Origin: Streptomyces fungicidicus
GTDB taxonomy: Bacteria; Actinomycetota; Actinomycetes; Streptomycetales; Streptomycetaceae
Length of the DNA: 64,000 bases
NCBI RefSeq assembly: GCF_003665435.1
Contig: NZ_CP023407.1
Coordinates: forward strand, 4,389,501 to 4,453,500
Direction: 5' to 3'
Part shown: piece by piece, positions 8,710 to 18,333 of the stretch
Position numbering within the stretch: the stretch's first letter is position 1
Layout of the letters: each line of letters opens with the position of its first letter
The notes under the pieces: model-generated
Told to the model about the DNA's origin: nothing
Databases searched by the model: none
What the model saw: only the letters and a program-made list of their open reading frames with translations
Made by a program: the position numbers and the translations under genes

Positions 8710-9815
8710 TTCTCGCCGCCGCGACCAACGAGAACCTCGCGGAGATCAGCAACGTGCTGATCTACTCCGCGATGGCGGTCTACACCCTCGCCTTCTTCGC
8801 GTACATCGCGGAGTGGACCTTCGGCAGCCGCAGCAAGGTCGCCCGCACCGCCTCCGCCCTCACTCCGGGCACGCAGGCGAAGAAGGCGCCGGCCGTCACC
8901 GTGAAGCAGGGCGGCGGCACCGCCGTGCTGGAACGGCCGAAGGTCGTCGTGCGCGCCGCGAGCGGATCGCGGGACGTGCCCGACGGGCCCGGGGCGCACG
9001 GCGGTGACGAGAAGGGCGACCTCTACGGCCGCATCGCCATCTCCCTCACCGTGCTCGCGTTCCTGCTCTCCCTCGGCGGCGTGCTCACCCGCGCGCTGTC
9101 CGTGGAGCGGGCGCCGTGGGGCAACATGTACGAGTTCAACATCACCTTCTCCACCACCGCGGTCGGCGTCTACCTGATCCTGCTGGCGCTGCGGAAGAAC
9201 GTCCGCTGGCTCGGCCTGTTCCTCACCACCACGGTCCTGCTCGACCTCGGCGTGGCCGTCACCTGGCTCTACACCGAGAGCGACCAGCTGGTCCCCGCCC
9301 TGCACTCGTACTGGCTCTACATCCACGTCTCCACGGCGATCCTGTGCGGCGCGGTCTTCTACGTCGGCGCGGTCGGCACGATCCTCTACCTGTTCAAGGA
9401 CGCGTACGAGAACAAGCTCGCGAAGGGCGGCAAGCCCGGCAGCTTCGCCACCTCGGTCATGGAGCGGCTGCCCGCCTCCGCCACGCTGGACAAGTTCGCC
9501 TACCGGGTCAACGCGGCGGTGTTCCCGCTGTGGACGTTCACGATCATCGCCGGCGCCATCTGGGCGGGCGACGCCTGGGGCCGCTACTGGGGCTGGGACC
9601 CCAAGGAGACCTGGTCCTTCATCACCTGGGTCGCCTACGCCGGCTACCTGCACGCCCGCGCCACCGCCGGCTGGAAGGGCCGCAAGGCCGCCTACCTGGC
9701 CCTGCTCGCCTTCGGGTGCTGGCTGTTCAACTACTACGGCGTCAACATCTTCGTCTCCGGCAAGCACTCCTACGCCGACGTCGGCCTGGGCGCGCTGGCG
9801 GCCGTGGGCTTCTGA
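8706..9815 (+). CDS. ccsB: Cytochrome c biogenesis protein CcsB/ResC
   Basis: A 369-residue multi-helix membrane protein, the heme-handling subunit of System II. The tryptophan-rich heme-binding signature is present as WGRYWGWDPKE at about residues 291-301. Histidines in LHSYWLYIHVSTA and the C-terminal KHSYAD region fit the conserved heme-ligand positions. It starts with GTG overlapping the ResB stop and ends at a strong intrinsic terminator, closing the operon that begins at 5537. Confidence 0.95.
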   Translation: MILAAATNENLAEISNVLIYSAMAVYTLAFFAYIAEWTFGSRSKVARTASALTPGTQAKKAPAVTVKQGGGTAVLERPKVVVRAASGSRDVPDGPGAHGGDEKGDLYGRIAISLTVLAFLLSLGGVLTRALSVERAPWGNMYEFNITFSTTAVGVYLILLALRKNVRWLGLFLTTTVLLDLGVAVTWLYTESDQLVPALHSYWLYIHVSTAILCGAVFYVGAVGTILYLFKDAYENKLAKGGKPGSFATSVMERLPASATLDKFAYRVNAAVFPLWTFTIIAGAIWAGDAWGRYWGWDPKETWSFITWVAYAGYLHARATAGWKGRKAAYLALLAFGCWLFNYYGVNIFVSGKHSYADVGLGALAAVGF

Positions 9816-9833
9816 CCCCGCCCGCCACGAAGG

Positions 9834-9871
9834 CCGGTTCCCGCGACTCGCGTCACGGGGGCCGGCTTTTT
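9834..9871 (+). terminator. Intrinsic terminator of the cytochrome c maturation operon
   Basis: The stem CCGGTTCCCG (9834-9843) pairs with CGGGGGCCGG (9856-9865), including two G-U pairs, and is followed directly by CTTTTTG. This is a textbook rho-independent terminator 19 bases after the ccsB stop. Confidence 0.85.
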
Positions 9872-10026
9872 GCCGTCGTGCGGACGTGATGTTTCCGGGG
9901 AGGGTTCGCCGAACGGGTGGTGCCGGGCGCGCGCGGTGGGAACCGTGGGGAGGGTGCCGGGAGTCCGGTGCAGGGAAGGCCCGCCGAGGCGGCGGACCGG
10001 CCGGAAAGCGGGCAGGGGGCGGAACG

Positions 10027-12099
10027 GTGGCGTCGTTGCCGTTGACGGCGGGGGACCCGGTACGGGTCGGCGGGTACCGGCTGCTGGCCAGGCTGGGCCA
10101 GGGCGGCATGGGCCGGGTCTACCTGGGCCGCTCGCCCGGCGGGCGGGCGGTGGCGGTCAAGGTGGTGCGGGAGTCCCTGCTGCGGGACGAGGGGTTCCGT
10201 CGCCGCTTCGTCCGCGAGGTGGCGGCGGCCCGGCGGGTGACGGGCTTCTTCACCGCCGCGGTGGTCGACGCCGACCCGGAGGGCGACCCGGCCTGGCTGG
10301 CCACGGAGTACGTCCCCGGACCGTCCCTCCAGGACGCGGTGGCCCGGCACGGGGTGTGGCCGGAGCAGGCGGTACGCGGCCTCGGCGCCGCACTGGCCGA
10401 GGCGCTCGGAGCGGTGCACGCGGCGGGCCTGGTGCACCGCGACCTGAAACCGTCGAACGTCCTGCTGGCGCCCGACGGCCCCCGGGTGATCGACTTCGGC
10501 ATCTCGGCGGCGGCCGGCGACACCGCGCTCACCGAGGCCGGGACGGTGATCGGCACGCCCGGCTTCATCCCTCCCGAACAGCTGCGCCACGAGAGCTCCG
10601 GACCGGCCGGCGACGTGTTCGCCCTGGGGGCCGTGCTGGCGTACGCGGCCGCGGGCACCGGCCCGTTCGGCGGCGGCGCGTCCCACGCGGTCAACTACCG
10701 GGTGGTGCACGAGGACCCCGATCTGCGGGGCCTGCCGCCCGCACTCGCCGAGGTGGTGGCCCGGTGCCTGGCGAAGGACCCGGACGGGCGGCCGTCGGTG
10801 GCCTCGCTGCTGGACGAACTGGGAGGCGCGGAACCCGCGGGGTGGCTGCCCGGCCCGGTGGCCGACTCTGCGGCGCGGCTGCGGGCCGAGGTGCCCACCG
10901 CGCCGCTGACCCGGGCGGGAGACGGCACGTCGGAGCCCCCGACCGCCGCCGTGCCGGCCCGCGGGCGTCGCCGCCTGCGGACGGCCCTCGCCGTGGCGAC
11001 CGCACTGGCCGTCACGGTGACCGGCACCGTGCTGTGGAACATCTCCTCGGGAGGGGACGAGTCCCCGCCGTCCACGCCGCCGCGGCTCGAGGAGCTCTGG
11101 TCCCGCCCGCTGGCCGAGGGCCAGCGGATGACCGTGCGCTCGGACGAGATGATCTACCTCCAGAACGAGGAGCGCCACGAGATCACCGCCCTCGACATCA
11201 CCGACGGCAGGAAGCGCTGGGGGCGCGAGGTCCCGGTGGCCGACATCCGTCAGGACAGCGCGTATCTGCGGGACACCGTGGGCGACGACATCCGGATCAC
11301 CGGCCTCGCGGGCGGCCTGCTGTACTACGGCAGCGGCGACCACCTGTTCGCGCTGGACGCGGGCAGCGGCGCGTACCGCTGGCGGTACATGGACGACTCC
11401 TTCCACGCCTCTCCCGTCGTCGTGGGCGACGCCGCCTACGCGCACATGACGTCGTTCTTCTACGTCCTCGACACGAAGACGGGGAAGAAGCTGTGGGACT
11501 ACGGGTACGACGTCAACGCGGACGGCGACATCACCGTCACCGGGGACACGCTGTTCGTGCACAGCGGGAGAACGCTGATCGCCGTCGACACCCGTACGCG
11601 CAAGCAGAAGTGGACCCACCAGGCCGCGAGCGAAGCGGAGACGGACCCCGTGGTGGCGGGCGGCAAGGTGTACTTCGGCACCCAGGACGGCGCCCTGTAC
11701 GCCGTCGACGAGAAGTCGGGCGACGAGGTGTGGCGCCGCACCTTCGAGGGCGAACTGTGGGACGGCAGGCTCGGCGGGGGAGCCGGTGAGCCCGAAGTGG
11801 TGGACGGCACCGTGTACTTCGAGAACGACGGCTATGTCTCCGCCTTCGACGCGGACACCGGCCGGACCCTGTGGCAGCGCAAGCAGAAGGCCGACGAGGT
11901 GACTGCCCTGACCGTCGTGGACGGCACCGTCCTCACCTACGACTCGGACGGGAACCTGACCGCGCTGGACGCCCGCAGCGGAAAGTCCCTGTGGCGGGAA
12001 GCGCTGATCGTGGGCGACGGCGAGGACCTCTGGCTCACCGGAAACACCGTGTACGTCGAGCGCGACAGCCGAGTGACGGCCTATCGGGCCGCGACCTGA
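10027..12099 (+). CDS. Ser/Thr protein kinase with PQQ-type beta-propeller sensor
   Basis: A 690-residue Hanks-type kinase. The cytoplasmic kinase has a glycine loop GQGGMGRVY, lysine about 45 in VAVKVV, HRDLKPSN with catalytic Asp about 139, DFGIS, and an APE-like PPEQ. A membrane helix lies near 318-340. The outer domain of about 340 residues is built from repeats such as ALDAGSGAYRWRY and AVDEKSGDEVWRR, the signature of PQQ-binding-like (bacterial quinoprotein) propellers. Such propellers often act as ligand-binding or scaffold domains; the ligand is unknown. GTG 10027 has AGGGGGCGGA upstream; the longer reading from 9886 adds a basic segment not seen in the family. It is the first of four kinase genes in this cluster. 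Confidence 0.92.
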   Translation: MASLPLTAGDPVRVGGYRLLARLGQGGMGRVYLGRSPGGRAVAVKVVRESLLRDEGFRRRFVREVAAARRVTGFFTAAVVDADPEGDPAWLATEYVPGPSLQDAVARHGVWPEQAVRGLGAALAEALGAVHAAGLVHRDLKPSNVLLAPDGPRVIDFGISAAAGDTALTEAGTVIGTPGFIPPEQLRHESSGPAGDVFALGAVLAYAAAGTGPFGGGASHAVNYRVVHEDPDLRGLPPALAEVVARCLAKDPDGRPSVASLLDELGGAEPAGWLPGPVADSAARLRAEVPTAPLTRAGDGTSEPPTAAVPARGRRRLRTALAVATALAVTVTGTVLWNISSGGDESPPSTPPRLEELWSRPLAEGQRMTVRSDEMIYLQNEERHEITALDITDGRKRWGREVPVADIRQDSAYLRDTVGDDIRITGLAGGLLYYGSGDHLFALDAGSGAYRWRYMDDSFHASPVVVGDAAYAHMTSFFYVLDTKTGKKLWDYGYDVNADGDITVTGDTLFVHSGRTLIAVDTRTRKQKWTHQAASEAETDPVVAGGKVYFGTQDGALYAVDEKSGDEVWRRTFEGELWDGRLGGGAGEPEVVDGTVYFENDGYVSAFDADTGRTLWQRKQKADEVTALTVVDGTVLTYDSDGNLTALDARSGKSLWREALIVGDGEDLWLTGNTVYVERDSRVTAYRAAT

Positions 12100-12143
12100 T
12101 CGGCACCGCACGGGGCGGGCAGCGACAAGGGAGGAGGGGCGGA

Positions 12144-14402
12144 GTGCAGGCGTTCACGCCGCTGGAGGCGGGGGACCCCGAGCGGGTCGGCCCGTACCGG
12201 ATCGTCGGGAGGCTCGGCGCGGGCGGGATGGGCCGGGTGTACCTGGCCAGGTCGCCGGGCGGACGGGCGACCGCGGTGAAGGTGGTCCACGAGGAACTGG
12301 CCGAGGACCCGGCCTTCCGCGCCCGGTTCGGGCGGGAGGTGGCTGCGGCACGGCGGGTGACGGGCCCGTTCACCGCTCCCGTGGTCGACGCCGATCCGGA
12401 CGCGGACCTGCCGTGGCTGGCCACCGCCCATGTGCCGGGCGTCCCGCTGGGCACGGCGGTCGCCACGCACGGCGTCTGGCCCGAGCGGTCGCTGCGCGCC
12501 CTGGGGTCCGGGCTGGCGGAGGCGCTGGAGGCGATCCACCGGGTCGATGTGGTGCACCGCGACCTGAAGCCGTCGAACGTGCTGCTGGCGCCCGACGGCC
12601 CCCGGGTGATCGACTTCGGGATCTCGGTGGCCGCCGACGACACCAAGCTGACCACCACGGGCGCGGTGGTCGGCAGCCCCGGCTACCTCCCGCCCGAGCA
12701 GCTGGTCGGCCGGTCGGTGGGGCCCGCCGGCGACGTGTTCGCGCTGGGCGCGCTGCTGGCGTACGCGGCCACCGGGACCGGCGCGTTCGGGGGCGGGCCC
12801 GCGCACGGCGTCAACTACCGCGTGGTGCACGAGGATCCCGATCTGACGGGCCTTCACGGCGAGCTCGCAGAGGTGGTCGCCCGGTGCCTGGCCAAGGACC
12901 CGCTGCGGCGGCCCGGGACCCTGGAACTCGTCGAGGAACTGGGCCGGTGGGAGGAGGCCGACGGCACCCACGGCACGTTCACCCGCGCCACCTGGCTGCC
13001 CGCGCCGGTCGCCGCCGACCTCACCGCGCTGCGCGCGGCCCCGCTGCCGGAGGAGGCCCCCGCCGCGGCGCCCGCGGACCCGGACCTGCCCACCGTCACG
13101 GTGGGCGTGGCGCCGACCGCCGTGGCCACCGCGCGGCTCGGCGCGCCGCCGCAGCGGGCCTCACTCGCCGCCCGGCTGCGCCGGCCGGCGCTACGGCGGC
13201 GCACGGCGGTCCTCGCCGCGGCGGGCACCCTCGTGACCCTGGCCGTGGCGGCCGCACTGCTCCTGCCCGGCGCCTTCTCCGGCTCCTCGGGCGGCAGCGG
13301 CGGCGCCGGGGGCACCGGCAGTCCCACGGCCACCGCGAAACAGCTGGCGGTACAGGAACTGTGGTCCCGCGAACAGGGGTTCAACGGCAGGCCGGTGGTC
13401 GCTGGCGGCAAGGTGGTCGTCGAGGGCGGGGACGGCGCCCTGCACGCGCTGGACGCCGACAGCGGCGATACCGAGTGGACGTACGACGAACTGGGCGGCG
13501 GGGCGGACCTCGTCGGCGTGAGCGACGGGCTGGTGGTGGCCTACGACAGCAGCGGCACGGTGCACGCCGTCGACCTGGACAGCGGCAAGCGGGCGTGGAG
13601 CGTGGGCGCCGGGCCGCACACGGCGCCCGGAACGGAGTTCAACCTCTACCTGCGGGTCGTCGTGGCCGGGGGAACCGTCTACGTGAACGCCATGTACGAC
13701 CTGCCCGAGGACGACGAACGCTACGGCACCTACGCCGTGTCGGCGCTGGACGCCGCCACCGGACGGCTGAACTGGACCCGGCCGGTCGAGTACGGCCTGT
13801 CCCACGCGCTCGCGGTGGAGGACGGGGTGCTCTACGGCGGGATGTGGGAGAAGGGCGGCACCTACTTCTACGCCCTGGACGCCGACAGCGGGGACCAGTT
13901 GTGGCGGTACCGCACGGGTGAGGAGATCGGGGGCGAAGTGACGGCGATCGAGGTGTCGGGAGACACGGTCTACGCCGGTGACAGCCGCGGTGTCCTCCAC
14001 GCCGTCGACGCCCGGGAAGGCACCCGGCGCTGGAGCCACCAGCCGGACGTGCCCAGCGTGGAGTGGTTCCCCTCGCTCGTGGTCACCGACGGTGTGGTCC
14101 TCGGCAGTACCGGATTCAACGACACCGGGTATGTGCACGCGGTCGCCGCCGACTCCGGCAAACCCCTCTGGACGGAACAACTCCTGGGCGAACCCGTGCC
14201 GCATGCGACGGGGGACGGCTCGGTGCTCTACAGCTCCGACACCGGCACGCTGTACGCCCGTGACCTGCGCACCGGGCGGCCCCCGGCACAGACCCGGCTC
14301 TCCACCGGCGACCCCGCCGCCGCCGTCGACGGCGACCGGGTGTACTTCGACGGCGGCGACGGACGCCTGCACGCGGGAAGGATCTCCCTCACCAGCACCT
14401 GA
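12144..14402 (+). CDS. Ser/Thr protein kinase with PQQ-type beta-propeller sensor (second copy)
   Basis: A 752-residue paralogue of the preceding kinase, starting 44 bases downstream of it. Kinase motifs: GAGGMGRVY, Lys about 46, HRDLKPSN (Asp about 140), DFGIS, PPEQ. A Pro/Ala-rich juxtamembrane stretch leads to a helix around 354-377, followed by a Gly/Ser linker and a propeller with repeats such as ALDADSGDTEWTY and ALDADSGDQLWRY. The kinase parts of the two copies share long near-identical stretches (for example around the catalytic loop), which points to tandem duplication with more divergence in the propellers. GTG 12144 is preceded by GGGAGGAGGGG, a very strong ribosome site. Confidence 0.92.
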   Translation: MQAFTPLEAGDPERVGPYRIVGRLGAGGMGRVYLARSPGGRATAVKVVHEELAEDPAFRARFGREVAAARRVTGPFTAPVVDADPDADLPWLATAHVPGVPLGTAVATHGVWPERSLRALGSGLAEALEAIHRVDVVHRDLKPSNVLLAPDGPRVIDFGISVAADDTKLTTTGAVVGSPGYLPPEQLVGRSVGPAGDVFALGALLAYAATGTGAFGGGPAHGVNYRVVHEDPDLTGLHGELAEVVARCLAKDPLRRPGTLELVEELGRWEEADGTHGTFTRATWLPAPVAADLTALRAAPLPEEAPAAAPADPDLPTVTVGVAPTAVATARLGAPPQRASLAARLRRPALRRRTAVLAAAGTLVTLAVAAALLLPGAFSGSSGGSGGAGGTGSPTATAKQLAVQELWSREQGFNGRPVVAGGKVVVEGGDGALHALDADSGDTEWTYDELGGGADLVGVSDGLVVAYDSSGTVHAVDLDSGKRAWSVGAGPHTAPGTEFNLYLRVVVAGGTVYVNAMYDLPEDDERYGTYAVSALDAATGRLNWTRPVEYGLSHALAVEDGVLYGGMWEKGGTYFYALDADSGDQLWRYRTGEEIGGEVTAIEVSGDTVYAGDSRGVLHAVDAREGTRRWSHQPDVPSVEWFPSLVVTDGVVLGSTGFNDTGYVHAVAADSGKPLWTEQLLGEPVPHATGDGSVLYSSDTGTLYARDLRTGRPPAQTRLSTGDPAAAVDGDRVYFDGGDGRLHAGRISLTST

Positions 14403-14411
14403 ACCGGCCGT

Positions 14412-14870
14412 CTACCGCCCGATGTCCTCGTTCCACAGCTCGGGACGACGCGCGACGAAGTCCCTCATCATGGCGCCACACTCGGGGTCGTCCAGCAGCA
14501 CGATCTCCACGCCGTGTGCGGCCAGCCAGTCGTGCCCGCCGTGGAAGGTGGCCGCCTCGCCGATCACCACCCGGGAGATGCCGAACTGCCGGACGAGGCC
14601 CGAGCAGTACCAGCACGGGGAGAGCGTCGTCACCATCGTCGTGCCGCCGTACGACCGCTGCCGGCCCGCCGCGCGGAACGCCGCGGTCTCCGCGTGCGCC
14701 GACGGATCGCCGTCCTGGACACGGCGGTTGTGGCCGCGGCCGAGCAGGGTGCCGTCGGCGCCGTACAGCGCGGCGCCGATGGGGATGCCGCCCTCGTCCC
14801 GTCCGGCGCGGGCCTCCGCGAGGGCGGTGGCGAGCCAGGCGCGGGCGGTGGCCGGGTCGATCGGTTCCAT
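14412..14870 (-). CDS. Cytosine/nucleoside deaminase family protein
   Basis: A 152-residue zinc-dependent deaminase of the cytidine/deoxycytidylate deaminase superfamily. The zinc and catalytic residues are clear: SAHAETAAF (HAE, proton-shuttling Glu) and SPCWYC (PCxxC). Substrate cannot be assigned; the length and the TLLGRGHNRRVQDGDPSAHAE context resemble yeast-type cytosine deaminases. ATG 14870 (MEPIDPATARAW) was chosen over a longer reading from 14915 because CAGGGGA lies about ten bases upstream. It converges with the second kinase gene, nine bases away, and is divergent from the gene at 14982. Confidence 0.85.
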   Translation of the reverse strand: MEPIDPATARAWLATALAEARAGRDEGGIPIGAALYGADGTLLGRGHNRRVQDGDPSAHAETAAFRAAGRQRSYGGTTMVTTLSPCWYCSGLVRQFGISRVVIGEAATFHGGHDWLAAHGVEIVLLDDPECGAMMRDFVARRPELWNEDIGR

Positions 14871-14981
14871 GGGGCCAGTGTCCCCTGCCGGCGGCCCGCG
14901 TCGGGTGCGCCGCACCGGCTCGGTAATCTGTCCCGATCACCGCCGCACGGGCGGCAGTTGTGCCCTGGTGGGAGGAACGGC

Positions 14982-15746
14982 ATGGGTGCTCCGGTACTGG
15001 AGGAGCTGCGCGAGGTCTGCCAGCCGCAGGCCAAGATGGCAAGCCGCAACGGCGAACACTGGGCCGGCCGGCTCTACATGCGGAGGATCTCCCTGCGCAC
15101 CACCCGCCACCTGGTGCGCACCCCCGTCACCCCCGACCAGCTCACCTGGACCATGGTGGTGTGCGGGGTGGCGTCCGGCGCCGCGCTGATGATCCCCGGA
15201 CTGACCGGCGCGGTACTCGCCGTGATCCTCATGCAGCTGTTCCTGCTCTTCGACTGCGTGGACGGCGAAGTCGCCCGCTGGAAGGGCCAGAACAGCGCCG
15301 CCGGCATCTACGTCGACCGCCTCGGCGCGTATCTCGCCGACGCGGCGCTGATGGCGGGCGCCGGCTACCGCGCCGCCGAGTCGGGCGTCGGCGGCTGGCT
15401 CTCGGCCGGCGTCGCCACCGCCCTCGGTGTCGTCCTGCTCAAGGCCTCCACCGACCTGGTGGACGTCGCCCGCGCCCGTCGCGGCCTGGCCGTCGCCGAC
15501 GACGAGTCGACCCGCCCCCGCTCCCAGGGCGTGGCCGCGGTCCGCCGCCTCGCCGCCGCGTTCAAGATCCACCGGGTCACCAACGGCATCGAGGCCTCCC
15601 TGGTCCTCCTCGCCGCCGCGATCGCCGACACGGTCACCGGGGGCATCGAACCGACCCGCTGGGCGCTGGGCGCACTCGCCGTCATCACCTGGGTGATGGT
15701 CCCGGCCCACCTGCTGTCCATCCTCTCGTCCTCCCGCCTGCGCTGA
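14982..15746 (+). CDS. CDP-alcohol phosphatidyltransferase family protein (atypical motif)
   Basis: A 254-residue membrane protein with about six helices. The CDP-alcohol phosphotransferase signature begins correctly as DCVDGEVARW, followed eight residues after AR by GIYVD. The family signature normally ends D-x3-D; here the last position is alanine (DRLGA). That aspartate is regarded as the catalytic base in structurally known members, so this protein may use another residue or have a changed role. I cannot exclude that the variation is normal for a Streptomyces subfamily. ATG 14982 is preceded by GTGGGAGGAAC. It lies between kinase genes and has no clear pathway partner. Confidence 0.8.
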   Translation: MGAPVLEELREVCQPQAKMASRNGEHWAGRLYMRRISLRTTRHLVRTPVTPDQLTWTMVVCGVASGAALMIPGLTGAVLAVILMQLFLLFDCVDGEVARWKGQNSAAGIYVDRLGAYLADAALMAGAGYRAAESGVGGWLSAGVATALGVVLLKASTDLVDVARARRGLAVADDESTRPRSQGVAAVRRLAAAFKIHRVTNGIEASLVLLAAAIADTVTGGIEPTRWALGALAVITWVMVPAHLLSILSSSRLR

Positions 15747-15888
15747 CCGCCCCCGGGACCCGCGCGTCCCGCAGGGGGCGTCGTGGTCGAAGTACCGTAC
15801 GCCGTCCGGCACTTCGACGAACGCGGGTGCGATTGGCTTTATGCTTGGCCTGCCCTCATGGGCCGAGATCGCACGCCAGGAGGCATTT

Positions 15889-17673
15889 GTGTCAGCGCTG
15901 GAACCGGACGACCCGCAGTCCGTCGGGGCGTACCGGTTGCTGAGCCGGCTGGGCGCGGGCGGGATGGGCCGGGTCTACCTCGGCCGTTCCCCGGGCGGCC
16001 GGCTCGTCGCGGTCAAGGTGGTGCACGCCGAACTGGTGCGCCGGCCCGAGTTCCGCGACCGGTTCCGGCGTGAGGTCGAGGCGGCCCGCAAGGTCAGCGG
16101 CGCCTTCACCGCTCCGGTCGTCGACGCGGACCCGGACGCGCCCCTGCCGTGGCTGGTGACCAGCTACATCGCCGGGCCGTCGCTGGAACAGGCGGTCGCC
16201 GAGCGGGGGCCGTTCGAGGCGTCGGCGGTACTGGCGCTGGCGGCCGGGCTGGCCGAGGCGCTGGTGTCGATCCACGCCGCGCACCTCGTCCACCGCGACC
16301 TCAAGCCCTCCAACGTGCTGCTCGCCGACGACGGGCCCCGCGTCATCGACTTCGGGATCGTCCGCAGCGTCGAGGCCGACTCGATCACCGGCACCGGCCT
16401 CGTGGCGGGCTCGCCCGGGTTCATGTCCCCCGAGCAGGTCAACGGCGACACGATCACCCCGGCCAGCGACGTCTTCTGCCTGGGCGCGGTACTGGCCTTC
16501 GCGGCGACCGGCGCCAACCCTTTCGGCGACGGCCCCACCCCCGCACTGCTCTACCGCGTGGTGCACAACACCCCCGACATCGATGTCGTCACCGACCCGG
16601 ACCTGCGCGCCCTCATCGCCGACTGCCTCGGCAAGGACCCGGCCGCCCGCCCGACCCCGCACCAGATCCTCGCCCGGGTCGCCGCACTGGGCAGCGAGAA
16701 CACGATGGCCCTGCGGCACCTCGGCCCCTGGCAGGCGGGCGACGCCGCCCAGTCCCCGACCCGGGCCGGGGCGCCCGGCGCCCTGCCGCAGCAGGCGACC
16801 ATGGTGGCGCCGCACTTCCACGACCAGGCCACCAGGGTGGGTGCCGCCCCCGAGCCCGCGGACGCCGGGACGGAACCGGCCGGCCGCGGGGCGGGCGGGG
16901 AACGCGGCCGCAGCCGGCGGGCCTTCCTGCTCCTCGGCGCGGGCACGGTCGCCGCGGCCGGCGTCGGAGCGGGGTTCTGGCTCAACCGGTCTGCCGCCGC
17001 CGGGGACCGGGCCACGCCGCCCTCCTCGCCCTCCCCCTCCTCCACGCCCTCCGCCGCTCCCCAGCCCGCCCGGCCCGTCGGGCACTGGCCCCTCGACGAG
17101 ACCTCGGGCACGGTCGCGCGGGACGCCGCGGGCGGCCACGACGGCACCGCGGCCGGCGTCACCTGGGTGTCCCGCGGAGGCGGGGCCGTCTTCGACGGGC
17201 GGGGAAGCCAGATCGCCACCGAGGGGCCGGTCCTGGAGACCGGAAAGGGCCGGAGTTTCACCGTCACCGCCTGGGTGCGGCTCTCCGCCACACCGGAGGA
17301 CTGGGCCACCGCCGTCAGCCAGGATGCCGAGGACGCCAGCGCCTTCTACCTCCAGTACGCCGTCGACCAGAACCGCTGGGCCTTCTCCCGCCCCGGCCTG
17401 CGCGCCGCCGGCCGCAGCGAGCCCGCCCTGAACGCCTGGACCCACCTCGCCGGAGTCTGCGACGGCCGGGAAGGCACACTGCGGCTGTACGTCGACGGCG
17501 TCCAGGAGGCGGAGGCCGAGGACACCAACCCGAAGTCCGGCACCGGCCCCTTCATCATCGGCCGGGCGTCCTACGGCGGCCGGGCCGTCGACTTCTTCCC
17601 CGGCGCCGTCCGCGACGTACGGGTCTTCGACCGGGCGCTCACCGCCGCCCGGATCAAGAAGCTCGTCGGCTGA
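15889..17673 (+). CDS. Ser/Thr protein kinase with LamG-type extracytoplasmic domain
   Basis: A 594-residue Hanks-type kinase. Kinase motifs: GAGGMGRVY, Lys about 43, HRDLKPSN (Asp about 137), DFGIV, SPEQ. A Pro/Ala-rich linker leads to SRRAFLLLGAGT and a membrane helix around 345-368. After a Pro/Ser linker comes a concanavalin/LamG-like domain (about 398-594) with WPLDETSGTVARDAAGGH, TVTAWVRL and LRLYVDGVQ, typical of LamG_3 carbohydrate- or protein-binding folds. The GTG at 15889 was chosen because a perfect AGGAGG lies five bases upstream (15878-15883); the ATG at 15841 lacks one. This is the third kinase in the cluster, with a different sensor from its neighbours. Confidence 0.9.
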   Translation: MSALEPDDPQSVGAYRLLSRLGAGGMGRVYLGRSPGGRLVAVKVVHAELVRRPEFRDRFRREVEAARKVSGAFTAPVVDADPDAPLPWLVTSYIAGPSLEQAVAERGPFEASAVLALAAGLAEALVSIHAAHLVHRDLKPSNVLLADDGPRVIDFGIVRSVEADSITGTGLVAGSPGFMSPEQVNGDTITPASDVFCLGAVLAFAATGANPFGDGPTPALLYRVVHNTPDIDVVTDPDLRALIADCLGKDPAARPTPHQILARVAALGSENTMALRHLGPWQAGDAAQSPTRAGAPGALPQQATMVAPHFHDQATRVGAAPEPADAGTEPAGRGAGGERGRSRRAFLLLGAGTVAAAGVGAGFWLNRSAAAGDRATPPSSPSPSSTPSAAPQPARPVGHWPLDETSGTVARDAAGGHDGTAAGVTWVSRGGGAVFDGRGSQIATEGPVLETGKGRSFTVTAWVRLSATPEDWATAVSQDAEDASAFYLQYAVDQNRWAFSRPGLRAAGRSEPALNAWTHLAGVCDGREGTLRLYVDGVQEAEAEDTNPKSGTGPFIIGRASYGGRAVDFFPGAVRDVRVFDRALTAARIKKLVG

Positions 17674-17697
17674 CCCGCCCCGGCGCTGCGCCCGCGC

Positions 17698-18297
17698 TCA
17701 CCGCGGGCCGGCGGCGACCGACCGCCAGATCCGGTCCGGCAGGACCTCCGCCGCCTCGTCGAGGTCGATGTCACCGAGCGTCAGCCAGCGGCGGCTGACG
17801 CCGATGACCGGCCCCAGGATCAGGGACTCGAGCACCGACACCGACAGGGGCGCGAGCTCGCCCGACTCGATGTGCCGGCCCACCCAGGCGGACAGCGGGG
17901 AGAGCCGGGCCTCCTGGGCGTCGCGCAGCTGCTTCGCCTGGCGCATGCCCAGCTCGTCGGCGCGGGAGGAGTGCAGCAGCAGGCCCGCGTCCCGGTGGTC
18001 GCGGATGAACGCGAGATAGGCCCGTACGAGGGCCTCGACACCGGCCCGCGCGGAGTCCGACCGCTCCAGAGCCGTGACCATCCGGACCAGCAGCCGCTCC
18101 AGCCAGCGCATCAGCAGGGCGGTCAGCAGGCCGTCCATGCTGCCGAAGTGGTGGTACAGGCTGCCCGGGCTGACGCCGCTCGCCGCGGTCACCGCGCCGA
18201 CGGTGAGACCCTGCTCGCCCGACTCCCCGTACACGCGCAGCGTCGCGTCCAGAAGCTGTTCGACGGTGACCTCGCCGCGGTGCTGCTTGGGGCTCAT
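17698..18297 (-). CDS. TetR family transcriptional regulator
   Basis: A 199-residue regulator. The N-terminal helix-turn-helix (VEQLLDATLRVYGESGEQ ... GVSPGSLYHHFGSMDGLL) is at about residues 8-55. The C-terminal ligand domain is of the MAB_4687-like/TetR type. It converges with the LamG kinase and is divergent from the kinase at 18470. A palindrome at 18334-18348 in the 172-base divergent spacer is a likely operator, so it may control itself and perhaps the neighbouring kinase gene. Ligand unknown. Confidence 0.9.
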   Translation of the reverse strand: MSPKQHRGEVTVEQLLDATLRVYGESGEQGLTVGAVTAASGVSPGSLYHHFGSMDGLLTALLMRWLERLLVRMVTALERSDSARAGVEALVRAYLAFIRDHRDAGLLLHSSRADELGMRQAKQLRDAQEARLSPLSAWVGRHIESGELAPLSVSVLESLILGPVIGVSRRWLTLGDIDLDEAAEVLPDRIWRSVAAGPR

Positions 18298-18333
18298 CGC
18301 AGGGCCGTTGTACCTTCCAGGTGTTTCTGGAGC

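Noticed and set aside
9886..10026. 47-codon N-terminal extension of the first kinase
   Set aside because: It is Gly/Arg-rich, lacks a ribosome site, and the sister kinases start at the position equivalent to GTG 10027.
9853..12111. 752-codon open frame on the minus strand opposite the first propeller kinase
   Set aside because: Its codons are the complement of a well-supported kinase gene; the translation is rich in Arg, Gly, Val and His without motifs. Long antisense frames are normal in very GC-rich DNA.
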